From Marinomonas fungiae (lineage in GTDB: Bacteria; Pseudomonadota; Gammaproteobacteria; Pseudomonadales; Marinomonadaceae), in NCBI RefSeq assembly GCF_001418205.1, contig NZ_LIQF01000003.1:186001-250000 (forward strand): DNA of 64,000 bases, written 5' to 3'. Shown piece after piece: positions 44,963 to 53,903 of the stretch. Under the pieces are notes generated by a model. That model saw nothing but the letters and a program-made list of their open reading frames with translations. It had not been told where the DNA came from and did no database searches. The stretch's first letter is position 1; each line of letters begins with the position of its first letter. The position numbers were made by a program, and so were the translations under genes.

Positions 44963-45885
44963 AGATACTGATTGCAGAGGATGCACCATCAGATCGTATG
45001 TTGTTAAGACTTCACTTAGAAAAGCTTGGGCACCAAGTAAGTGAAGTAAGTGACGGCGCAGAATTAGTGGAGTACTTTTTTGAGCATTCTGCTGAATATG
45101 ACTTACTCGTTGTTGACCTCAATATGCCAAATAAGACGGGTGTTGAGGCAGTGAATCAAATTAGGGCATTCCAAGGGGGCTATGACGCGAATTGGGTGCC
45201 TATCATTATTTTGAGTGGCTCTGAATCTGATAGTGATATTCTGCGTTGTATCGAAGCGGGGGCCGATGCTTATTTAATCAAACCAATACAGCATAAAGTA
45301 TTGGCTGCTAAGCTAATGGCGATGACGCGATTAGCAGATATGCGTAAGCGTTTAATAGCGATGAATGCAAGATTAGAAGCCCTCTCTACAACCGATTATC
45401 TTACGAATTTACCAAATCGACGGGCGTTTGAGAAAAATCTACAGGATGAAATGGCCAAGTCAGATCGCTATGAGCAAAGCTTATGTGTTGCTGTAATCGA
45501 TATAGATCATTTTAAACAGATTAATGACACCTACGGACACGAAGGTGGTGATGTGGTGTTAAAGGAGCTATCTCGACGATTGGAGAAGGATAAACGAGCA
45601 GGGGATCAGTTTGGGCGAATCGGCGGAGAAGAGTTTGGCTTATGCTTGCCTTACACTGATCTTGAAAATGCTTTGATCGCATGTGAGCGATACCGCCAGC
45701 TGTTAACGCAAGAGCCATATCTTTATGGCGATCGCCGTATCAACTTAACGGTTAGTATTGGCCTGTGCGAATTTACATCTGAAAACAATCAATTAGAACT
45801 CATTAAGCAGGCTGACGCGGCTTTGTACAAGGCTAAGCGCACTGGTCGAGATCGTGTGGTTGTGATGGGAGTTGACAATAACTGA
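44959..45885 (+). CDS. Response regulator diguanylate cyclase, REC-GGDEF with I-site (308 aa)
   Basis: Receiver (~1-120) with IAEDAP and phospho-Asp53 in LLVVDLNMP, then GGDEF with RIGGEEF and IDIDHFKQINDTYGH; both metal and catalytic residues are present. The tetrapeptide RAGD five residues before GGEEF is a canonical RxxD inhibitory site, unlike the regulator at 21347. Start is TTG 44959, with GGGAGG five bases ahead, overlapping the kinase stop by four bases. Makes c-di-GMP when phosphorylated by the kinase upstream (inference from coupling). Confidence 0.93.
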   Translation: MKILIAEDAPSDRMLLRLHLEKLGHQVSEVSDGAELVEYFFEHSAEYDLLVVDLNMPNKTGVEAVNQIRAFQGGYDANWVPIIILSGSESDSDILRCIEAGADAYLIKPIQHKVLAAKLMAMTRLADMRKRLIAMNARLEALSTTDYLTNLPNRRAFEKNLQDEMAKSDRYEQSLCVAVIDIDHFKQINDTYGHEGGDVVLKELSRRLEKDKRAGDQFGRIGGEEFGLCLPYTDLENALIACERYRQLLTQEPYLYGDRRINLTVSIGLCEFTSENNQLELIKQADAALYKAKRTGRDRVVVMGVDNN

Positions 45886-45914
45886 TTCGCTTTTGCTCTA
45901 AAATTTTAAATGAA

Positions 45915-45942
45915 AAAGCCGAGCACTGTAATGCTCGGCTTT
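45915..45942. terminator. Bidirectional terminator, GGDEF regulator / leuA
   Basis: AAAGCCGAGC at 45915-45924 and GCTCGGCTTT at 45933-45942, loop of eight. Flanking A and T runs suit both converging transcripts. Confidence 0.88.
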
Positions 45943-46001
45943 AATGCATCTGGGGTATCGATTTTGTCGAATCCCCCAGTTTTATACGAACGTCGCGGGG
46001 G

Positions 46002-47675
46002 TTAGGCTACGTTCGCTTGCTCTGATGCGATCACTTTCTGGTTTACCGTAGCTAGAACCGCTTGGATGGAAGCTGATACGATGTCGTTGTCGATCGCCAC
46101 GCCGTTGTAACGTTCGCCGTCAATGTTCGCCTGAATGTAAGCAATTGCTTGAGAATCGCTACCTACTGTTAGCGCATGCTCTTGGTATTGAACGATATCT
46201 ACGCGAACGTTGAAGTGAGCACTCAAAGCACTGGTGAATGCTGACAATGCGCCGTTACCTTCGCCATGCACTGAGATAACGCCATCTTTATGACTTAATT
46301 CTGCTGTCACTGTGTCACGGTCTTTTTTGCTTAGTTCGTAGTTGCCCAACGCGTAGGGTGCAGAAGAGGTCATAAAGTTCTCTTCAAACAAACGCTTCAT
46401 GTCCGCAGCTTCGATTACACCGCCATCTTCTTCAGAGAGTTTTTGCACGATCGGGCTTAGCTCAACCTGCAACCAGCGTGGCAATGCCAAACCGTATTCT
46501 TGCTCAAGTGCAAAGGCAACACCGCCTTTACCTGATTGACTGTTAACTCGAATAACTTCTTGGTAGCTACGGCCGATGTCACGTGGATCAATTGGCAAGT
46601 AAGCCACATCCCAAGGTTTATCGTCCGTTTGATTCGCCAAGCACTTCTTGATTGCGTCTTGGTGAGAGCCTGAGAACGCGGTGAAGACCAATTCGCCAGC
46701 GTACGCGTGACGCGGGTGGACTGGCAATTGCGTGCACGACTGAACAACGCTAATTACGCGATCCATATCAGCAAAGTTCAATTCTGGGTCGATACCTTGG
46801 CTGTACATGTTCATAGCCATTGTTACGACACACATGTTACCAGTACGTTCACCGTTGCCTAGCAAGGTACCTTCGATACGATCTGCGCCAGCCATCATGC
46901 CTAGTTCCGCAGCGGCAACGCCACAGCCACGGTCATTGTGGGTATGCAAGCTAATGATGATGCTGTCGCGGTTTTTCACTTTGCGGCAGAAGTATTCAAT
47001 TTGGTCAGCAAAACGGTTTGGAGTCGCGACTTCAACGGTTGCTGGCAGGTTGATAATGCATTTTTTTTCTGGTGTTGGTTGCCACACGTCGATGACAGCG
47101 TCACATACTTCTACGGCGAAATCGGTTTCAGTACCCGTGAAGCTCTCAGGAGAGTATTGGAATACCCACTCTGTTTCAGGATGCTTCGCAGCGTGATCTT
47201 TTACGCATTGGGCGCCGCGAACTGCGATGTCTTTGATGCCGTCTTTACCCAAGCGGAAAACTTGCTCGCGCTGAGTTTTAGACGTTGAGTTGTAAACGTG
47301 TACTACGGCTTTCTTAGCACCTTTCAACGATTCATAAGTACGTTCAATCAATTCTGGGCGTGCTTGCGTCAATACTTGGATGTAAACATCATTAGGCACT
47401 TGGTCTTCTTCAATCAACCAGCGAACAAAGTCAAAGTCCAACTGAGAAGCGGCAGGGAAGCCCACTTCAATTTCTTTGAAGCCTACATCTACTAGGAGTT
47501 TGAAAAATTCCTTCTTTTGTTCCACTGTCATTGGCTCAACCAGCGCTTGGTTGCCGTCACGTAGGTCAACACTTGCCCAAATTGGCGCTTTAGTGATTTC
47601 TTGGTCAGGCCAAGTGCGGTTTGCAATCGCAACAGGCTCGAACGGACGATATTTAGTGTGATCAAAAGAACTCAT
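46002..47675 (-). CDS. leuA: 2-isopropylmalate synthase (557 aa)
   Basis: First committed step of leucine synthesis: acetyl-CoA plus 2-oxoisovalerate to 2-isopropylmalate. Catalytic TIM barrel with SVDLRDGNQALVEPM, EVGFPAASQLDF, and the metal HxH in SLHTHNDRGCGVAAAE; then GNGERTGN, and a C-terminal LeuA regulatory domain that binds leucine (~residues 430-555). Length and sequence fit the longer (type 2, fungal-like) LeuA. Divergent from the Lrp-family gene. No leucine-rich leader peptide is seen in the 183 bases upstream. Confidence 0.95.
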   Translation of the reverse strand: MSSFDHTKYRPFEPVAIANRTWPDQEITKAPIWASVDLRDGNQALVEPMTVEQKKEFFKLLVDVGFKEIEVGFPAASQLDFDFVRWLIEEDQVPNDVYIQVLTQARPELIERTYESLKGAKKAVVHVYNSTSKTQREQVFRLGKDGIKDIAVRGAQCVKDHAAKHPETEWVFQYSPESFTGTETDFAVEVCDAVIDVWQPTPEKKCIINLPATVEVATPNRFADQIEYFCRKVKNRDSIIISLHTHNDRGCGVAAAELGMMAGADRIEGTLLGNGERTGNMCVVTMAMNMYSQGIDPELNFADMDRVISVVQSCTQLPVHPRHAYAGELVFTAFSGSHQDAIKKCLANQTDDKPWDVAYLPIDPRDIGRSYQEVIRVNSQSGKGGVAFALEQEYGLALPRWLQVELSPIVQKLSEEDGGVIEAADMKRLFEENFMTSSAPYALGNYELSKKDRDTVTAELSHKDGVISVHGEGNGALSAFTSALSAHFNVRVDIVQYQEHALTVGSDSQAIAYIQANIDGERYNGVAIDNDIVSASIQAVLATVNQKVIASEQANVA

Positions 47676-47858
47676 ATTCTTTTCCTTCCATAAAGTAGTT
47701 AGGCGGGTAAGCCTTTGTAGAGTGCGATGCGGTTAGCATCTTTCAACACAAACAGTGTAACTAAATATTAGCGGAAAATGATTGCGTTTTAACCCCTGTT
47801 TTGCCATTGTTTTGGCATAAAATTGCTAAATTAATGGGAATGTTGAGTTGGAGTGCTT

Positions 47859-48338
47859 ATGGAACTGAATTTGGATAGAATTGATGTTCGGATTTTGCAG
47901 GAATTACAGCAAGATTCTAGCTTAACCAATCAAGAACTGGCAGATCGGGTGGGCCTATCGCCATCACCGTGTCTTCGACGCGTAAAGGCACTTGAAGAGA
48001 GTGGCATTATAGATCGTAAAGTGACCTTATTAAAACGTTCTGAGCTGGGCTTGAAGCTTACAGCTTTTATCCAGATTAGTATGGACCGGCATACTCCAGA
48101 CCGCTTTAGTGTGTTTGAAGAACAGGTGAACTCTTTTCCAGAAGTTCGCTCCTGTAATTTGGTAACGGGCCAGAACTGCGACTACTTAGTAGAAGTCGTG
48201 GTGGAGGATATGGAAAAGTATCACGACTTTTTGTTGGGGCAATTAACACGTATCCCCGGCGTAAGTGGTGTACAATCCAGCTTCCTTTTGCGGTCCGTAA
48301 AAGAAAATACATCTTTGCCTCTGGGTCACTTAATGTAG
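47859..48338 (+). CDS. Lrp/AsnC-family transcriptional regulator (159 aa)
   Basis: Helix-turn-helix (SLTNQELADRVGLSPSPCLRRVKALEESG) followed by the RAM/ACT-like domain that binds amino acids (VRSCNLVTGQNCDYLVEVVVEDM). Start ATG 47859 is supported by GGAG five bases upstream; GTG 47853 is in frame but less likely. Divergent from leuA with a short shared control region, so regulation of leucine synthesis or a related path is a reasonable guess, not shown. Confidence 0.9.
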   Translation: MELNLDRIDVRILQELQQDSSLTNQELADRVGLSPSPCLRRVKALEESGIIDRKVTLLKRSELGLKLTAFIQISMDRHTPDRFSVFEEQVNSFPEVRSCNLVTGQNCDYLVEVVVEDMEKYHDFLLGQLTRIPGVSGVQSSFLLRSVKENTSLPLGHLM

Positions 48339-48415
48339 ATTTCCTTACTCAGGGGTTGAAAACGCCTTATAATGCTCGCATATAGAGCATAATTTTTTGT
48401 AAGAGAGCAGTATCA

Positions 48416-49021
48416 ATGGATCAATTAACGGTTAAACGTCGAGTAGTGATTCCAGTACGAGCTGGCGACGTCATGGCCGAGTTTATATCGTTCAATGGCG
48501 ATGAAAGCGGTAAAGAGCACATTGCTATTTCCTTTGCGGGAACAACGACAGAGAAAAATGACACTCCGCTGGTACGACTACATTCTGAATGTCTGACGGG
48601 TGATGTATTCGGCTCGGGGCGTTGTGATTGCGGTGAACAATTAGATGAAGCAATCGATCGCATTAATGAAGAGGGCGGTTACATCTTATACTTGCGTCAA
48701 GAGGGACGCGGTATTGGTTTGTACGCCAAGCTCGATGCTTATGCTCTGCAGGATCAAGGCTACGACACTTATGAAGCTAATGAAATGCTGCATTTGCCTG
48801 ATGATGGTCGAGATTTCGGTATTGCTGCACGTATGCTTAAGGCGTTGGGTGTTAATAAAGTGCGTTTGTTGACTAATAACCCTGATAAAGCAGAGCAACT
48901 AACTATTAATGGTATTGATGTAACTGAGTTGGTGCCAACGGCAGTGCACGTGAATCAGCACAACCGCCATTACCTAGAGGCCAAAGCGCGTCGTAAGAAC
49001 CACACGTTAAAGTTCGATTAG
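48416..49021 (+). CDS. ribA: GTP cyclohydrolase II (201 aa)
   Basis: First step of riboflavin synthesis from GTP. The zinc cysteines are in [22 protein letters not shown] (C-x10-C-x-C); substrate residues are in [14 protein letters not shown] and [12 protein letters not shown]. No RibB (DHBP synthase) domain is attached. Length matches stand-alone RibA. RBS AGAGAG before the ATG. Followed by a clear terminator. Confidence 0.95.
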   Translation: MDQLTVKRRVVIPVRAGDVMAEFISFNGDESGKEHIAISFAGTTTEKNDTPLVRLHSECLTGDVFGSGRCDCGEQLDEAIDRINEEGGYILYLRQEGRGIGLYAKLDAYALQDQGYDTYEANEMLHLPDDGRDFGIAARMLKALGVNKVRLLTNNPDKAEQLTINGIDVTELVPTAVHVNQHNRHYLEAKARRKNHTLKFD

Positions 49022-49044
49022 TGTGATGGTTTAGAGGGTATGAA

Positions 49045-49071
49045 AAAAAGGGAGCAGATAGCTCCCTTTTT
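49045..49071. terminator. Bidirectional terminator ribA / DEAD-box helicase
   Basis: AAAAAGGGAGC at 49045-49055 and GCTCCCTTTTT at 49061-49071, loop of five. A-tract and T-tract make it work both ways. Confidence 0.9.
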
Positions 49072-49098
49072 AGTGTCTTTTTATCTCTAAAATCAAGA

Positions 49099-50334
49099 CT
49101 ACTTCTTTTTCTTCGCTTTACCAGTAGTGGATTTTTTCTTAGCTACTGGCTTCTTCTTAGATTTTGATACGCTTGCTGCACGAATCTTAGTTTTAGGCTC
49201 AAGACCTTCGATTTTGCTGAAAGAGATTGGCGCCTGCATGTAGCGCTGTATCTTCTCCATCATTGGTAAGTCGTGCATATCGACTAATGAGTAACATTCA
49301 CCAGGATTGCCTTCACGGGAAGCACGTCCTGCGCGGTGTACATAAGAATCTGCGCGACGAGGTAAGCGCAAGTTAATGACGGTATTAATTTCTGGTAAGT
49401 CGATACCACGAGCGGCGACGTCAGTTGCCACCAAAACCTGCAAACGACCTTTTTTCATTTGCTTCAAGTGGTCGTTACGATCACTTTGCTTCATTTCGCC
49501 ATGCAAACCGTCGCAGCGTAGTCCCCATTTACGAATGCGTTGTACCCAGACATCCACGTGGTCTCGGTTGGACACAAAAACGGCCGCTTGTTGAACGCGC
49601 TCTTGGGTAAGCAAGTGTTTAAGGAGTGCTTCTTTGTGCGCGTCGTCATCGACTCGCAGTGCCACCTGTTTAATTTGGCTTGGTACGGTGCGAGGTGAGT
49701 CTGTTAATTGAATCGTCTCTGCATCTTCTCGCAATAAAGAGCGCGAGAAACGACTCATTTTTTCGCCATCAATGGTAGCGGAGAACATTAGCGTTTGATG
49801 TTCTTTTGGCAGTTGTTTGGCGAGATGTTTTACAGCGTCGATAAACCCCATATCCAGCATGCGGTCGGCTTCATCGATAACAAACATCGAGCAGTCACTA
49901 AAGTCTAGCCAGCCTTTTTCGTCTAGCTCAACAAGACGGCCTGGTGTGGCAACCAAAATATCGCATGGTTCGCTAAGTTGCTGTTGCTGCATACCGTAAG
50001 GTGTGCCGCCAACAATGACTTGTAGCTTGATTCGCGTATGAGCAATCAGTTGTTCAAATACTTGAAAAATTTGGCGTGCTAACTCTCGGCTTGGTGCGAG
50101 AATTAAAGCTTTAGGAGCTAGGCTAGATTCTTCTGCGCGGTCTAGAATGTGTTGTACTACTGGGGCTGCAAACGCCAATGTTTTGCCCGTACCGGTTGCT
50201 GCGCAAGCAAGGATGTCTTGAGCATCCATTGCAAGTGGAATGGCTTGTTCTTGGATAGGTGTAGGTTCGCTCAGCCCCATGTCTTCGATGGCTTGCGTGA
50301 TGGTGAAATCCAGATCTAGTTCGGAAAAGGACAT
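49099..50334 (-). CDS. DEAD-box RNA helicase, SrmB-like (411 aa)
   Basis: ATP-dependent RNA helicase. Motifs in order: Q-motif PTPIQEQAIP, I AATGTGKT, Ia PSRELARQ, Ib TPGRL, II VIDEADRMLDMGF, III SAT, V VATDVAARGIDLP, VI HRAGRASREG. After the core is a Lys-rich tail (KSKKKPVAKKKST...) that likely binds RNA. Start ATG 50334 (MSFSELDLD) fits the family, although the open frame extends 75 bases further without an RBS. Most like SrmB, a 50S ribosome assembly factor; RhlE-type is possible. Divergent from the DUF1415 gene. Confidence 0.9.
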   Translation of the reverse strand: MSFSELDLDFTITQAIEDMGLSEPTPIQEQAIPLAMDAQDILACAATGTGKTLAFAAPVVQHILDRAEESSLAPKALILAPSRELARQIFQVFEQLIAHTRIKLQVIVGGTPYGMQQQQLSEPCDILVATPGRLVELDEKGWLDFSDCSMFVIDEADRMLDMGFIDAVKHLAKQLPKEHQTLMFSATIDGEKMSRFSRSLLREDAETIQLTDSPRTVPSQIKQVALRVDDDAHKEALLKHLLTQERVQQAAVFVSNRDHVDVWVQRIRKWGLRCDGLHGEMKQSDRNDHLKQMKKGRLQVLVATDVAARGIDLPEINTVINLRLPRRADSYVHRAGRASREGNPGECYSLVDMHDLPMMEKIQRYMQAPISFSKIEGLEPKTKIRAASVSKSKKKPVAKKKSTTGKAKKKK

Positions 50335-50490
50335 GTATGCTCTCAATTGAAACGTAAATTTGTAGGGCGATTGTACCACTGTGGGATTAATTCGGTGGAT
50401 TTCTTTCATTTTATTTCGTGAATTCTTGATAGTCGTTAGACCGATTTCAGGTAATGAAATAAAATGGTGAAAATTTTAGAGGTTTTAACC

Positions 50491-51045
50491 ATGCACTTAA
50501 CGGAAGAGTTAGTGATTGCCCAGACTCAAAAATGGGTCAGTTCTTTTATCGTGGCAATGAATGTTTGCCCATTTGCTAAGCGTGAAGTGGATCGCGGCTC
50601 GGTGCGTTATGTTGTCGTCCGCTCACGCCAAGCATCAGTGGCACTTGAGGAGCTGATGGCTGAGATTAATTTCTTGGATCAAAATCCTGAAGTCGAGACA
50701 ACACTAATGATCTTTCCGACCATGTTTCAAGACTTTGTCAGCTACTTGGACTTTGTGGATGATTCAGAAGAGCTGATGTATGAGCAAGAGTGTGAAGGTG
50801 TATATCAATTAGCGACTTTCCATCCTAAGTACTGCTTTTCCGGAACGGAAGAAGGCGATGTTAGTAACTACACCAATCGATCGCCTTATCCTATGCTGCA
50901 CATTCTACGTGAGGCCAGTTTAGAAAAAGCGATCGACTATTATGGTGACACAGCTGGCATCCCTGAGCGCAATATAAAGCTAATGGAAGAGACTGGTCAC
51001 GAAGCACTGGCTAAGCTCATGCAGCAGTGTATGGCGCAATCTTAA
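50491..51045 (+). CDS. DUF1415 family protein (184 aa)
   Basis: Conserved hypothetical protein, recognised by the block WVSSFIVAMNVCPFAKREVDRGSVRYVV and by QLATFHPKYCFSGTEEGDVSNYTNRSPYPMLHILRE. The CPFA motif and the acidic/His residues (FHPKYCF, NRSPYP) suggest a catalytic or metal site, but no function is known to me. Start ATG 50491 has GAGG eight bases upstream; an earlier in-frame ATG at 50464 has no RBS. Cytoplasmic, no membrane segment. Confidence 0.8.
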   Translation: MHLTEELVIAQTQKWVSSFIVAMNVCPFAKREVDRGSVRYVVVRSRQASVALEELMAEINFLDQNPEVETTLMIFPTMFQDFVSYLDFVDDSEELMYEQECEGVYQLATFHPKYCFSGTEEGDVSNYTNRSPYPMLHILREASLEKAIDYYGDTAGIPERNIKLMEETGHEALAKLMQQCMAQS

Positions 51046-51110
51046 TAGACAGTTTACTTTTACCTAGGTGCGTGTATAGTGCGCGACCTTAATGAATTCT
51101 TGGAGTCAAT

Positions 51111-51947
51111 ATGCCAACCAATATCGGACGCATGAACCGCTTACGCGTAGTTAAAGAAAAAGATTTCGGCGTCTATCTCGATGCAGATCAACTAGGTGAA
51201 ATTCTATTGCCTAAACGTTATGTGCCTAAGGGCCTGCGCATCGGTGATGAGGTGGAGGTGTTTGTATACCTTGACTCTGAGGATGAGCTGATTGCAACGA
51301 CGTTGGTACCTAAAGTTCAGGTAGGTGAGTTTGCAGCCTTGCGTGCGGTGTCTGTTAATCAGGTGGGTGCTTTTTTTGATTGGGGCTTAGCAAAAGATCT
51401 TCTGGTGCCTTTTGGTCAGCAAAAGAATCGTGTTGAAGAAGGGCAAACACATCTACTGTTTGTTTACCTAGATCAAATTACTAATCGCATTGTGGCAACC
51501 ACTAAAGTAGATCGCCTGCTGAATCGTGATGAGCCGGATTACCGTTCTGGCGAGCAAGTGGATATCATCATTGGTGATCGCACGGACATAGGTTACAAAT
51601 GTATTATTGAAAGCCGCCATTGGGGTGTATTGTTTTTCCAAGATGTTGTGGGGCGGGTTTTCAAAGGGGACAAACTTAAGGCATATATCAAGCGTGTTCG
51701 CGAAGATGGCAAGATTGACTTAAGTTTGCAGCCTACAGGCTACAAGAAAGTTACCGGCCTTCTAGAAGAGATTTTGGACTATATGGAGCAAAACGGTGGT
51801 GAAATGACTCTGACCGATAAAAGTGCGCCAGATACCATCTTTAAAACCTTCAAGGTGAGTAAAGCGACCTTTAAGAAAGCACTGGGTGCGCTTTATAAAG
51901 AGCAAAAAGTGATTTTGGGCAAAGACAAGACTGCCCTGAAGAAATAA
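51111..51947 (+). CDS. CvfB-like S1-domain RNA-binding protein (278 aa)
   Basis: Family of YitL/CvfB (conserved virulence factor B), which has three S1-like domains and a C-terminal winged helix. The S1 blocks are visible at VVKEKDFGVYLDADQLGEILLP, LRAVSVNQVGAFFDWGLAKDLLVP, and IESRHWGVLFFQDVVGRVF; the winged helix is in FKTFKVSKATFKKALGALYKEQKVIL. Binds RNA in known members; the target is not defined. RBS TTGGAG before the ATG. Convergent with the panE-like gene; terminator stems overlap its stop. Confidence 0.9.
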   Translation: MPTNIGRMNRLRVVKEKDFGVYLDADQLGEILLPKRYVPKGLRIGDEVEVFVYLDSEDELIATTLVPKVQVGEFAALRAVSVNQVGAFFDWGLAKDLLVPFGQQKNRVEEGQTHLLFVYLDQITNRIVATTKVDRLLNRDEPDYRSGEQVDIIIGDRTDIGYKCIIESRHWGVLFFQDVVGRVFKGDKLKAYIKRVREDGKIDLSLQPTGYKKVTGLLEEILDYMEQNGGEMTLTDKSAPDTIFKTFKVSKATFKKALGALYKEQKVILGKDKTALKK

Positions 51948-51975
51948 ACGCCTAATCGGTTTTTTAGGCGTTTAT
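51944..51975 (+). terminator. Hairpin 1 overlapping the cvfB-like stop codon
   Basis: ATAAACGCCTAA at 51944-51955 (includes the TAA stop at 51945-51947) and TTAGGCGTTTAT at 51964-51975, loop of eight. T-rich loop, no long T-run after it. Confidence 0.65.
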
Positions 51976-51986
51976 GAAAGTTAACT

Positions 51987-52021
51987 AAAAGCTCTTAGCA
52001 CATGGCTAAGAGCTTTTTTTT
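51987..52021. terminator. Terminator overlapping the panE-like 3' end
   Basis: AAAAGCTCTTAGC at 51987-51999, loop of five, GCTAAGAGCTTTT at 52005-52017, T-run to 52021. It serves the cvfB-like transcript, and its stem doubles as the last codons and stop of the convergent panE-like gene. Confidence 0.88.
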
Positions 52022-52945
52022 GTGCTCTTCTAGATTCTCTTGATCATTTAATGCGGTGTAAAACGCATCTTGCAATGGCGTGGCGGTAGAGGGTGTCTCT
52101 CGATGGAAAAAGCCAGAAATGTATTCATTCTCTGTTCGGCGATGGTGTCTAACATCTTCATACATAGAAGAGCAGTTCATGGCGGTTAGCCGTGCCACAT
52201 TGGCGATTCGCATACTCAGTTGCTCGCTGGTAATATCGCCAACGATGGTTTTGAATTTAAACGAATCTTCTTTCATGACGTTTGCTAGCTCTTCGATGGC
52301 AGCATCGAACAGTGGTTTAACAGGTGCTTCCAACACTTGACCGTTACGGATTGAGAAAATGGCCGTTAACGGGTTGATGACAGCATTGACGGCAAGTTTC
52401 TCAATTAATCTGCGTTCAATATTTTGGCACTGTACGTCAGGATAGGGGAATAATTCACCATATAAATTGGTGTCACTTTGATTTAATAAACCAAAGAATG
52501 AATCGCCGTTACCGGTTTTTTTAACTCGATCTGAATCCAGTTTAAGTGCACCTTCGCTAGTGATCCCAGCCCAAAGATTTTGCTGTTTCTTTAAATGCGG
52601 TATCAAGGCGTGTTGAGCACCTAGACCATTACAAAGGGTTGCAATTAAACCGCGTTTTTTGGTGTGCTTACGGACATCTAAATAAGCAGCAACTAAGTCA
52701 AATGCCTTAGTGCATAACAGTACCTTGGTGTATTTGCCTTCCAGTTGCTCTTTCGTAATGAACTCGACATCGTATTGAGTCTGTCGCTGAGATCCTTCTT
52801 CGTCCAAGTCTTCGACTGTGAGCATGCCATTTGGCACGTCGCTACGACAAAGTACTGTTACCGGTTGTTCTAACTGGCGCAATTTGCTTGCCCAAAGTAA
52901 ACCGATTGCACCATTGCCGACAACTAACCACGCATCTTTTGTCAT
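51995..52945 (-). CDS. panE: 2-dehydropantoate 2-reductase family, PanE-like (316 aa)
   Basis: NADPH-dependent reductase of ketopantoate in pantothenate synthesis. N-terminal Rossmann motif VVGNGAIGLLWASKL; LLCTKAFDL; LCNGLGAQ; catalytic Lys in EKLAVNAVINPLTAIF; Glu/Asp residues of the C-terminal helical domain in NEYISGFFHRE. Length is near E. coli PanE (303). Members of this family may act on other 2-oxo acids, so the role is probable, not certain. The last codons lie in a terminator stem. Confidence 0.85.
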   Translation of the reverse strand: MTKDAWLVVGNGAIGLLWASKLRQLEQPVTVLCRSDVPNGMLTVEDLDEEGSQRQTQYDVEFITKEQLEGKYTKVLLCTKAFDLVAAYLDVRKHTKKRGLIATLCNGLGAQHALIPHLKKQQNLWAGITSEGALKLDSDRVKKTGNGDSFFGLLNQSDTNLYGELFPYPDVQCQNIERRLIEKLAVNAVINPLTAIFSIRNGQVLEAPVKPLFDAAIEELANVMKEDSFKFKTIVGDITSEQLSMRIANVARLTAMNCSSMYEDVRHHRRTENEYISGFFHRETPSTATPLQDAFYTALNDQENLEEHKKKLLAMC

Positions 52946-53029
52946 TTAAGCCTCGTATTAGAAGTTTTTTAACATTAAGCCTGCTATTATGCCGCCCCAA
53001 AGAGTAAATATCGAATGGAGGAGGCCTAA

Positions 53030-53515
53030 ATGCCATCTTTTGACATCGTTTCCGAACTTAATTGGCACGAAGTGACTAACGCTGTAGACCAATCAAATCG
53101 CGAAGTTTCAACACGTTTTGACTTTAAAGGTGTTGACGCTAGCTTCACTGTAAAAGACAAACAGGCGGTTGTACTTGAGGCAAAAGCAGAAATGCAATTG
53201 CGTCAGATGATGGATATTCTAGGACAAAAATTGGTAAACCGCGGTATTGATTTGAAAACTTTGGATCGCGGGCCGATCGTAGAGGGTAACTTGCGCGCTA
53301 CCCAAGAGATCAAGCTAAAAGAAGGTATTGATCAAGCGGAAGCGAAGAAGATCGTGAAAATGATCAAAGACAGCAAGATTAAGGTGCAAGCGCAGGTTCA
53401 AGGCGAACAGCTCCGTGTAACCGGTAAGAAACGAGATGACCTACAACAAGTGATGCAACTATTACGCGGTGCAGAGCTTGAGTTGCCCGTTCAGTTTAAC
53501 AACTTCCGTGACTAA
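53030..53515 (+). CDS. yajQ: YajQ-family nucleotide-binding protein (161 aa)
   Basis: Start MPSFDIVSELNWHEVTNAVDQ and the block RFDFKGVDASFTVKD are diagnostic. Two ferredoxin-like domains and no catalytic motif. In Xanthomonas and Pseudomonas the homologue binds c-di-GMP and changes transcription through a LysR partner; E. coli YajQ binds nucleotides or RNA. In this signalling-rich genome a c-di-GMP effector role is attractive (inference). RBS GGAGGA close to the ATG. Confidence 0.93.
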   Translation: MPSFDIVSELNWHEVTNAVDQSNREVSTRFDFKGVDASFTVKDKQAVVLEAKAEMQLRQMMDILGQKLVNRGIDLKTLDRGPIVEGNLRATQEIKLKEGIDQAEAKKIVKMIKDSKIKVQAQVQGEQLRVTGKKRDDLQQVMQLLRGAELELPVQFNNFRD

Positions 53516-53530
53516 ATATGATGCGATGTG

Positions 53531-53557
53531 AAAAGAGACACCTAGGGTGTCTCTTTT
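53531..53557. terminator. Bidirectional terminator yajQ / ATL
   Basis: AAAAGAGACACC at 53531-53542, loop TAG, GGTGTCTCTTTT at 53546-53557. Overlaps the last codons and stop (53542-53544) of the convergent ATL gene. Confidence 0.88.
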
Positions 53558-53850
53558 TGTATCAGCTTTTGCCCAATAATTGTCCAATGTTCCTGTTCCA
53601 GTAAGGCTTTTTGTCGTAGGTAAGCATCAGATCCTTCATTAAAACTGATACGGTGCTTGCTGTTTACAACGCGATGCCACGGAATGGTTGTTGCGATGGG
53701 GAGCTGTTTTAAAATCTGCCCGACTAGACGTGCGTAACGAGGGTTGCCCGCTTGCTTTGCAAGTTCGCCATAAGATATGACCGAGCCTGACGGCAAGTGT
53801 GCAAGAACAAATAGAACGCGATCTTTAAAGTCTTCGGTCACTTGATTCAT
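53542..53850 (-). CDS. Alkyltransferase-like DNA-binding protein (102 aa)
   Basis: Resembles the C-terminal domain of O6-methylguanine-DNA methyltransferase, but the reactive Cys of PCHRV is replaced by Trp: ATTIPWHRVV. That change marks the ATL/YbaZ group, which binds alkylated guanine without repairing it and hands the lesion to nucleotide excision repair. Other landmarks are GSVISYGELAKQAG and RYARLVGQIL. Length ~100 fits. Divergent from fxsA. Confidence 0.93.
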   Translation of the reverse strand: MNQVTEDFKDRVLFVLAHLPSGSVISYGELAKQAGNPRYARLVGQILKQLPIATTIPWHRVVNSKHRISFNEGSDAYLRQKALLEQEHWTIIGQKLIQKETP

Positions 53851-53903
53851 TCAAAAACATCCCTAAATAATCACTGATACAATCTGACATTAAGAAGGTT
53901 ACC

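Noticed and set aside
47676..47858. Leucine attenuator before leuA
   Set aside because: The leader reading frames hold no run of Leu codons and no terminator/antiterminator pair was found.
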